Assembly (NCBI GenBank): GCA_002389995.1
Contig: DGRR01000093.1
Coordinates: 1-18,680, forward strand
Direction of reading: 5' to 3'
Length of the DNA: 18,680 nt
Origin: Ruminococcus sp. UBA4383
GTDB taxonomy: Bacteria > Bacillota > Clostridia > Oscillospirales > Ruminococcaceae
A model generated the notes under the pieces. That model was not told the DNA's origin, ran no database searches, and was given only the letters and a program-made list of their open reading frames with translations. This document shows, one piece after another, positions 12,658-18,680 of the stretch; within the stretch, counting starts at the first letter, position 1, and each line of letters opens with the position of its first letter. Position numbers and translations under genes: made by a program.

Positions 12658-14847
12658 ATGACCGATACTCTGCACATTGAAGGCACTGTTGAAGAAATAA
12701 TTTTTAAAAGCGATACGACAGGCTATGTGGTTCTTGACCTCGATGCAGGCGGCGAACTCATCACTGTTGTCGGCGAAATAGGCGATACAGATGTCGGTGA
12801 AGGTCTTATTCTTGAAGGAAACTACGAAACGCATACAAAATTCGGCACTCAGTTCAAAGCTGAATACTGCGAAAAAGTTCTCCCCTCCACTGCCGTCAAT
12901 ATCGAAAAATATCTCGCATCAGGCGCAATAAAAGGCATAGGAAAAAGCCTTGCAAAAAAAATTGTAAGATATTTCGGTGACGATACCCTCGATATCATCG
13001 AACACGATACCTACCGCCTGAGCGAAATAAAAGGCATCTCAAAAAGCAAATGCGATGAAATCGCTGAGGAATCAAAAAAACTTTTCTCTCTCAGACAACT
13101 CACCGCATACCTTGCACAATATGAAATAAAATCAAGATATGCCATGATGACCTATAAAAAATTCGGCACGGACGCTACTGAAATCATAAAACTCAATCCC
13201 TATCTGCTGTGCGGTGATATGATAGAACTCGATTTCAAAAAAGCCGACAGCATAGCCTCCGCAGTCGGTATTCAAAAAAATTCCGACAAGAGAATCATTG
13301 CAGGTGTGCAGTATATTCTTAAAGCCAACGCTTCGGCAGGTCATTCATGCCTCCGCTTTGAAACCCTTGCGGAACTGTCAGAAAAATTCCTCGGCATATC
13401 GGAAGATGATTTCAATAATTCATATGATTATGCCGTCGATGATGACGAACTCTTTGAATATACAAAAGATAACGAAATTTTTGTATATCTGCCCGATTAT
13501 TACTATGCAGAAAAATTTATATCCGACAGAATACATATATTGATAAATTTTTCCTCCCCGGAAGATTTTGACTATGATTCACTTATAGACATTGAGGAAG
13601 AAGAAAATAACATAGAATACGGTGATTTACAGCGGAAAGCTATAAGTTCAGCCGTTTCACGCAATATTATGATTCTTACGGGCGGTCCGGGTACAGGAAA
13701 AACTACCGCCCTCAATGCAATAATTTCCATTCTTGAAAAAAAAGGCGATAAAGTCCTCCTTGCCGCTCCTACGGGACGGGCTGCAAAACGTATGTCAGAC
13801 CTGACAGGACATGAAGCAAAAACTATTCACCGCCTTCTCGAAGTCGTTTACAGCAAGGAGGGAAAACTCACTTTCGCCCATAAGGAAAATAATCCCCTCG
13901 ACTGCGATGCGCTTATAGTCGATGAAATGTCAATGGTCGATGTACTACTCTTTGAAAGCCTGCTCCGTGCGCTGAGACTCAGCTGTAAGCTCATAATGGT
14001 CGGTGACGGTGACCAGCTCCCCTCAGTAGGCGCAGGAAATCTCCTGAACGATATAATAAACAGCGGTACTGTTCCCACTGTAAAGCTTAAAGAAATATTC
14101 CGTCAGGCTGAAAAAAGCTGTATAATCACCAATGCACACAAGATAGTTTCAGGCGAATACCCCGACTTGTCCAGAAAAGACAGCGACTTCTTCTTTTTCC
14201 AGAGACTTGACTTCTCTCAGGCTGTACAGCTGATAATTGACCTCGCCAAAACAAGGCTTCCCGATGCATACCACTACTCCCCCATTGACGATATACAGAT
14301 TCTTACCCCGTCAAGAAAAGGCACTGTCGGCTCGGTTGAACTCAACAAAGTATTGCAGAATCAGCTCAACCCCCCGTCCGACAGGAAGCCCGAATACAAG
14401 GGATTTGTCTATACTTACAGGCTCGGTGACAAGGTTATGCAGACTAAAAACAACTACGATATCCCGTGGGTCAAAAACAACGAACAGGGTACAGGCATTT
14501 TCAACGGCGATATAGGTATAATAAAGGATATGGACAAGCTTTCAAGAACTGCCGTAATTGACTTTGACGGAAGAAATGCCGTGTATACATTCGATAATCT
14601 CTCTCAGGTAGACCTCGCATATGCAATAACAGTCCATAAAAGTCAGGGCTGTGAATTTGATGCGGTCATAATGCCTGTCATGGAGGGCTTTGAAAAGTTA
14701 AGCTACCGCAATCTCCTCTATACTGCCGTTACCCGTGCAAAACATCTGATGATTCTTGTCGGCTCGGAAAAGAAAATTTACAATATGGTCGAAAATGACA
14801 GGAAAACTATGCGCCATACCTGCCTTGAACATATGCTGAGAAATTAA
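12658..14847 (+). CDS. recD2: RecD2-type superfamily 1B DNA helicase
   Basis: 729 residues, normal for RecD2. The start MTDTLHIEG is set by AAAGGAGG at 12640-12648. An N-terminal OB-like region (about 1-80) is followed by tandem helix-hairpin-helix motifs (GAIKGIGKSLAKKI; LSEIKGISKSKCDEI). Helicase motifs are GGPGTGKTT (342-350, Walker A), VDEMSMVD (D422, E423), VGDGDQLPSVG (from about 448), KEIFRQ, an SH3-like loop region (RLGDKVMQTKNN), VHKSQG (658-663) and YTAVTRAK. RecD2 is a 5'-3' helicase found in bacteria without RecBC partners and linked to replication-fork and mismatch-repair stress. No recB or recC gene is near. The annotation is firm. Confidence 0.95.
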   Translation: MTDTLHIEGTVEEIIFKSDTTGYVVLDLDAGGELITVVGEIGDTDVGEGLILEGNYETHTKFGTQFKAEYCEKVLPSTAVNIEKYLASGAIKGIGKSLAKKIVRYFGDDTLDIIEHDTYRLSEIKGISKSKCDEIAEESKKLFSLRQLTAYLAQYEIKSRYAMMTYKKFGTDATEIIKLNPYLLCGDMIELDFKKADSIASAVGIQKNSDKRIIAGVQYILKANASAGHSCLRFETLAELSEKFLGISEDDFNNSYDYAVDDDELFEYTKDNEIFVYLPDYYYAEKFISDRIHILINFSSPEDFDYDSLIDIEEEENNIEYGDLQRKAISSAVSRNIMILTGGPGTGKTTALNAIISILEKKGDKVLLAAPTGRAAKRMSDLTGHEAKTIHRLLEVVYSKEGKLTFAHKENNPLDCDALIVDEMSMVDVLLFESLLRALRLSCKLIMVGDGDQLPSVGAGNLLNDIINSGTVPTVKLKEIFRQAEKSCIITNAHKIVSGEYPDLSRKDSDFFFFQRLDFSQAVQLIIDLAKTRLPDAYHYSPIDDIQILTPSRKGTVGSVELNKVLQNQLNPPSDRKPEYKGFVYTYRLGDKVMQTKNNYDIPWVKNNEQGTGIFNGDIGIIKDMDKLSRTAVIDFDGRNAVYTFDNLSQVDLAYAITVHKSQGCEFDAVIMPVMEGFEKLSYRNLLYTAVTRAKHLMILVGSEKKIYNMVENDRKTMRHTCLEHMLRN

Positions 14848-14922
14848 TTCATAATTAAAAATGCGTTTGCCCATTCAGGAAATAAACAGGGGGCGGCGTT
14901 CCCCATTCAGAAAGGAGTTTTT

Positions 14923-15942
14923 ATGGCTAATACTGATATTGGAATAGATTTGGGTACTTCAAATATAGTTATGACTATGGGCAACAAGGGCGTTGTCCTC
15001 AGCGAACCGTCTGTCATAGCCTACAATACCCGTACAGAACGCATACTCGCTGTCGGAAAGGAAGCCTATGACATGATAGGCAGAAATCCCGACTATATAG
15101 CCGTTGCAAGACCTATAAGCGAGGGCGTTATCTCAGATGATGACCTCACCCACAGCATGATTAAGGAATTTATACTGAAAGTTACAGGGCATCAGCTAAT
15201 AAAGCCCAGAATAATTATATGCGTCCCGTCATTCATCACGGATATCGAAAGCCGTGCTGTCGTTGATGCCGCCAAAAGCGCAGGCTCACGTCAGGTATAT
15301 CTCATACAGGAACCAATAGCCGCCATGATAGGCGCAGGAGTAAATATCACAAAGGCTAAGGGACATATGATTGTCGATATCGGCGGAGGTACTACCGATA
15401 TAGCAATAGTTTCCATGAACGGTATTGTTACTTCACATACTGTCAGAAATGCAGGAAATTCAATCGACAGAGCTATCATAAAGTATATGCAGAATAAGTA
15501 TAAACTTTTAATCGGTGAACGCACTGCCGAAACTGTCAAGAAAGAACTCTGCAATTTGTATGACCCCAGCGATGAAACTACATATACAGTAAAAGGAAGA
15601 AGTCTCCTGAAAGGTCTGCCTGCTCAGGTAATTTTAAGCGAAACAGAACTCTTTGATGCCATTGAAGATGACGTTTTCGCAATAATGGAGGCTATTAAAA
15701 AGGTACTCGAAGATTCTCCCCCTGAACTTGTCGGAGATATCCACGGAAACGGACTCCTGCTCACGGGCGGAGGTGCTTTGCTGGGCGGTCTTACCCTCCT
15801 GATAAAACGTACTCTCGGCATTGAGTGCCGTATCGCAAAGGACTGCATAAACTGCGTGGCAAAGGGTACAGGCATGGCTTTCGGGCAGATGACAACACTT
15901 CTTGACGGCTTTGAAGCTGTGACAGTATATAAATACAGATAA
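14923..15942 (+). CDS. mreB: Rod shape-determining protein MreB
   Basis: 339 residues. AAAGGAG lies five to six bases before the ATG. The actin-fold motifs are complete: phosphate-1 loop DIGIDLGTSNIVM (D9), connect-1 IQEPIAAMIGAG, phosphate-2 MIVDIGGGTTDIAI (D152), and the adenosine loop LLLTGGGALLGG (G282-G284). MreB forms membrane-bound antiparallel filaments that position cell-wall synthesis. No mreC, mreD or rodA follows, so this may be an Mbl-type or stand-alone paralogue; sequence alone does not separate them here. The 75-bp gap after recD2 holds a short GGGG/CCCC hairpin and two imperfect copies of CCCATTCAG. Confidence 0.9.
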   Translation: MANTDIGIDLGTSNIVMTMGNKGVVLSEPSVIAYNTRTERILAVGKEAYDMIGRNPDYIAVARPISEGVISDDDLTHSMIKEFILKVTGHQLIKPRIIICVPSFITDIESRAVVDAAKSAGSRQVYLIQEPIAAMIGAGVNITKAKGHMIVDIGGGTTDIAIVSMNGIVTSHTVRNAGNSIDRAIIKYMQNKYKLLIGERTAETVKKELCNLYDPSDETTYTVKGRSLLKGLPAQVILSETELFDAIEDDVFAIMEAIKKVLEDSPPELVGDIHGNGLLLTGGGALLGGLTLLIKRTLGIECRIAKDCINCVAKGTGMAFGQMTTLLDGFEAVTVYKYR

Positions 15943-15969
15943 ATCGGAATTTAATAAGGCGGTGACAGA

Positions 15970-16899
15970 ATGATACCCCAAAAATTGAACCCAGAAGATG
16001 AGATTCGCATTATCGCTCCGTCAAGCAGTTTGACGAGGGTTCGTCCTGATATTTATGACAGCGCATTCACTTTTCTGAAGGACAAGGGCTTCAATGTAAC
16101 CTTTTCCAAAAATTGCAGAGAAACTAATATGTTTTTATCTTCGTCTATTCGCTCTCGTGTCGATGATATACATGAAGCATTTGCAGATAAAAACGTCAAG
16201 GCAGTAATGGCTTGTATCGGTGGATTTAATGCAAATGAAATATTGCCGTATCTTGATTATGAGCTGATAAGAGCAAATCCGAAGATACTTTGCGGATATT
16301 CGGATATAACAGCTTTACTTAATGCCGTTTATGCAAAAACGGGCTTGGTGACATACCATGCACCTCACCTTGCGGCACTCGGATTTCTTAACGAGCGTGA
16401 ATATACGGAAAAATACTTTTCGGAATGTATAATGAGTGACGCTTCTTTCGCTGTCACACCGTCAGTAGCTTCGCAAAGTTATACAGTCATTCAGAAAGGA
16501 AAATGTGAGGGCGAGATAATAGGAGGAAATCTTTGTACGTTGAATCTATTACAGGGTACGCCTTATATGCCTGAGATTGAAAATAGAGTATTGTTCCTTG
16601 AAGATGATAATATCATGGGCGATTACTTCGTGTGCGAATTTGACCGTAATCTGCAATCGCTTCTTCAAATCAGCGGAGCAGACACGATAAGAGGAATCGT
16701 GTTCGGCAGATTTGATGAAAGCTGCAAAATGACCGAAGATATTGTAAAAGCAATCGTCAAGGACAAAGTATCTCCTGACATTCCAATTGTATTTGGTGTA
16801 GATTTCGGTCATGTATTTCCGATGTTCTCTTTTCCTATCGGTGGAAGAGTTCGTTTATCGGTAAATAATAGCATTGACCTTAAAATCATAGAGCATTAA
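15970..16899 (+). CDS. S66 family LD-carboxypeptidase / MccF-like peptidase
   Basis: 309 residues, usual for family S66. The catalytic triad can be placed: S111 in CGYSDITALL (nucleophile elbow), E211 in LFLEDDN and H281 in DFGHVFP. GGFNANEILPYLDYELI and GLVTYHAPHLAALG also match. Members either cleave the L-Lys (or DAP)-D-Ala bond of recycled murein tetrapeptides (LdcA) or cleave processed microcin C-like nucleotide peptides as self-immunity (MccF); I cannot tell which applies. The ribosome binding site is GGCGGTG. It begins 27 bp after mreB. Codon choice (more CGT, TCG, CTT and fewer of the CCC/ATA-rich patterns of neighbours) looks somewhat different, a hint of transfer. Confidence 0.87.
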   Translation: MIPQKLNPEDEIRIIAPSSSLTRVRPDIYDSAFTFLKDKGFNVTFSKNCRETNMFLSSSIRSRVDDIHEAFADKNVKAVMACIGGFNANEILPYLDYELIRANPKILCGYSDITALLNAVYAKTGLVTYHAPHLAALGFLNEREYTEKYFSECIMSDASFAVTPSVASQSYTVIQKGKCEGEIIGGNLCTLNLLQGTPYMPEIENRVLFLEDDNIMGDYFVCEFDRNLQSLLQISGADTIRGIVFGRFDESCKMTEDIVKAIVKDKVSPDIPIVFGVDFGHVFPMFSFPIGGRVRLSVNNSIDLKIIEH

Positions 16900-16932
16900 A
16901 TTCTGATTTATTGTATAAAATTAAAAATAACC

Positions 16933-16961
16933 TTGACTATATGTAAAAAAAAGGTTATAAT
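16933..16961 (+). promoter_or_regulatory. Promoter of the mrp gene
   Basis: TTGACT (16933-16938), a 17-bp spacer and TATAAT (16956-16961). Predicted start about 16968. Confidence 0.85.
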
Positions 16962-17006
16962 ATAAGTACCGCAAATTTGACGATTTTAATAAAGGAGTTT
17001 TTTTAA

Positions 17007-17837
17007 ATGAGCGAAAATTGTAACCCTGAATCATGTTCAAGCTGTCCGAGCGCAGGCAATTGCAGCAGCAAACCGCAGAGCTTCCTCGAACAGCCAAACA
17101 AATTAAGCAGAATCGGTAAGGTTATCGGTGTTGTCAGCGGTAAGGGCGGTGTAGGCAAAACTATGGTTTCTTCACTCCTTGCCGTTTCAATGCAGAGAAT
17201 GGGTAAGAATGTCGGCATACTCGATGCTGATATCACAGGTCCTTCCGTCCCGAAGGCTTTCGGCATACACAACAAGGCAGAGGCAAGCGACCTCGGAATC
17301 TTCCCGCAGAAAAGCAAAATGGGCATTGATGTAATGTCCCTGAACCTGCTTGTTGAGAACGAGACTGACCCCGTTGTATGGAGAGGTCCTGTTATCGCAG
17401 GCGTTGTAAAACAGTTCTGGACAGACGTTATCTGGAAAGATGTTGATTATCTTTTTGTCGATATGCCCCCCGGAACAGGTGATGTTCCGCTTACTGTATT
17501 CCAGTCTTTCCCCGTTGACGGAATAGTTATAGTGACTTCTCCGCAGGAACTCGTTTCCATGATTGTCGAAAAAGCCGTTAAAATGGCACAGCTTATGAAT
17601 ATCCCGATTCTCGGAATAATTGAGAATATGAGCTATTATGAATGTCCCGATTGCGGAAAGAAAATCAATGTTTTCGGTGACAGTCACCTCGATGAAATCG
17701 CTTCACAGTACAATATCCCCGTACTTGCAAGAATCCCGATTTGCACAGACCTCGCTAAACAGTGCGACAACGGTACAATAGAACTCTTTGAGGGCGAATG
17801 GCTTAACGGTGCAGCCGAAAAAATTGCACAGATGTAA
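17007..17837 (+). CDS. mrp: Mrp/NBP35 family Fe-S cluster carrier ATPase
   Basis: 276 residues. The ATG at 17007 follows AAAGGAG. The N-terminus carries a cysteine cluster, C5, C10, C13 and C19, resembling the N-terminal Fe-S motif of NBP35-type proteins. The deviant Walker A SGKGGVGKT (44-52) follows, then LDADITGPSVP, DYLFVDMPPGTGD and the bridging CxxC at C213/C216 (ECPDCGKK). The family dimerises around a shared [4Fe-4S] cluster and delivers it to apoproteins. The DUF59 domain found in many bacterial Mrp proteins is absent. Transcribed alone, with its own promoter and terminator. Confidence 0.92.
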   Translation: MSENCNPESCSSCPSAGNCSSKPQSFLEQPNKLSRIGKVIGVVSGKGGVGKTMVSSLLAVSMQRMGKNVGILDADITGPSVPKAFGIHNKAEASDLGIFPQKSKMGIDVMSLNLLVENETDPVVWRGPVIAGVVKQFWTDVIWKDVDYLFVDMPPGTGDVPLTVFQSFPVDGIVIVTSPQELVSMIVEKAVKMAQLMNIPILGIIENMSYYECPDCGKKINVFGDSHLDEIASQYNIPVLARIPICTDLAKQCDNGTIELFEGEWLNGAAEKIAQM

Positions 17838-17842
17838 TTGAT

Positions 17843-17879
17843 TAAAAAGGGCTTGTGTTTGATGCATAAGTCCTTTTTT
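17843..17879 (+). terminator. Intrinsic terminator after mrp
   Basis: AAAAAGGGCTT pairs with AAGTCCTTTTT (one G-T pair) around a loop of about 12 nt and runs into T7. Confidence 0.8.
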
Positions 17880-17965
17880 ATTATACCAAAATATTATTTG
17901 GCAGTAAAATTTCTATCTATTCTTATTTCACAAATTTTATATCGCTATTATGTGCAGAATTTATA

Positions 17966-17994
17966 TTGATTTTTATTAAAAAATATGATATAAT
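17966..17994 (+). promoter_or_regulatory. Promoter of recQ
   Basis: TTGATT (17966-17971), a 17-bp spacer and TATAAT (17989-17994) with extended TGA. Predicted start about 18001. The stretch 17880-17965 holds nothing else recognisable. Confidence 0.85.
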
Positions 17995-18026
17995 CGTCTG
18001 AGATGTTGTAGATTATGTCAGATAAT

Positions 18027-18059
18027 TTTCCCTCGCAAAAGCGGGGGAAAGATTTTTTT
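18027..18059 (+). terminator. Terminator hairpin in the recQ leader (possible attenuator)
   Basis: TTTCCCTCGC (18027-18036) pairs with GCGGGGGAAA (18041-18050) across an AAAA loop, 10 bp with one T-G pair, and T7 follows at 18053-18059. It lies between the recQ promoter and its ATG, so it would stop most recQ transcripts unless bypassed. Confidence 0.7.
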
Positions 18060-18075
18060 GAGAAAGGAAATTTTA

Positions 18076-18680
18076 ATGGATAAATCCGATGTTTTAAGAA
18101 ATTATTTTGGTCACAAGTCTTTCAAGGAGGGACAGGCTGAAATTATTGACAATATTCTTTCATGCCGTGATGTCCTCGGAATCATGCCCACAGGCGCAGG
18201 AAAATCCGTGTGCTATCAAGTCCCCGCAATTATGCTTGACGGCATAACAATTGTCATATCTCCGCTGATTTCCCTTATGAAAGATCAGGTGAATGCACTG
18301 AAAGAATCAGGCGTAAATTCCGCCTTTATAAACAGTTCGCTGAATTTTTCGGAATATCAGGCATTTTTCAGAAATGCATATTCGGGAGCATATAAAATAA
18401 TATATGTCGCCCCTGAAAGACTTCTGACAGAGGATTTTATTAATTTTGCGGAAAATGTAAAAATCTCCATGATAACTGTCGATGAGGCGCATTGTGTTTC
18501 ACAGTGGGGACAGGATTTCAGACCAAGTTATCTCAAAATTGTGGAATTTATCAGTAAATTGTCTTACAGACCGATAATAAGTTCATTCACCGCTACCGCA
18601 ACACCTGAAGTCAAAGAGGATATTTCAAAACTTCTGCGCCTTGAAAATCCTTTCATACTGACTACTACTTTCAACAGGGA
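18076..18680 (+). CDS. recQ: ATP-dependent DNA helicase RecQ, N-terminal part
   Basis: The first 201 codons, cut by the right window edge. The ATG at 18076 follows AAAGGA with 7-8 nt spacing. It begins MDKSDVLRNYFGHKSFKEGQ, the RecQ motif 0 region (F, G and Q of FKEGQ). Walker A is IMPTGAGKSVCYQ (K43). Motif Ia is VISPLISLMKDQV, motif II is VDEAHCVSQWGQDFRPSY (D136-H139, with the aromatic-rich loop after it), and motif III is FTATAT. RecQ unwinds 3'-5' in recombination and fork repair. The presence of HRDC and zinc domains cannot be judged. Confidence 0.95.
   Translation, partial: MDKSDVLRNYFGHKSFKEGQAEIIDNILSCRDVLGIMPTGAGKSVCYQVPAIMLDGITIVISPLISLMKDQVNALKESGVNSAFINSSLNFSEYQAFFRNAYSGAYKIIYVAPERLLTEDFINFAENVKISMITVDEAHCVSQWGQDFRPSYLKIVEFISKLSYRPIISSFTATATPEVKEDISKLLRLENPFILTTTFNR

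Noticed and set aside
14848..14922. CCCATTCAG duplication before mreB as a regulatory repeat
   Set aside because: Only two imperfect short copies, and no promoter elements around them; most likely chance.

Overview
The window looks like a chromosomal segment of a low-GC anaerobic Firmicute, most like Ruminococcus or related Clostridia. The grounds are strong AGGAGG-type ribosome binding sites, sigma-A promoters often with an extended TG motif, DUF1292, XRE-AbrB and RecD2/MreB/Mrp-type genes, and many A/T-rich codons. That placement is inference from gene content. No tRNA, rRNA, CRISPR, insertion sequence or prophage was seen.

Left part (1-6562, minus strand): one tightly packed operon. It reads MBOAT acyltransferase, DHHW/AlgX-like membrane protein with 22 cytoplasmic heptapeptide repeats, FkbH-like HAD-IIIC enzyme, acyl carrier protein, membrane-anchored metallophosphoesterase, and exonuclease III (cut by the window edge). 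The first four genes reproduce the logic of the Dlt D-alanylation pathway: activating enzyme, carrier protein, MBOAT and extracytoplasmic transferase. Here an FkbH enzyme replaces the DltA ligase. The MBOAT ends in a fused FLYFRF hexapeptide that resembles the tyrosine acyl-shuttle motif. I infer a system that esterifies a surface polymer with a glycerate-like acyl group.

Middle (6752-10615, plus strand): a divergently transcribed acyltransferase-3 membrane protein overlaps a XRE-AbrB regulator gene. After a terminator comes a Zn/Cd/Pb P1B-type ATPase, whose transcription start is covered by an ArsR/SmtB-like palindrome.

Region 10583-11384 (minus strand) has no convincing protein gene. It has a textbook promoter at one end and a strong intrinsic terminator at the other. 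In between, about 765 nt fold into many helices, including a 10-bp closing helix whose strands lie about 640 nt apart and a sequence module present four times. I read it as a large structured noncoding RNA; it is the most interesting object in the window, and I could not assign it to a known class. A second, smaller structured RNA at about 11983-12187 resembles the raiA motif RNA of Clostridia.

Right part (11495-18680, plus strand): DUF1292 protein, the raiA-like RNA, a small membrane protein, RecD2 helicase, MreB, an S66 LD-carboxypeptidase/MccF-like peptidase, an Mrp/NBP35 Fe-S carrier ATPase, and the first 201 codons of RecQ, which has an intrinsic terminator inside its leader.
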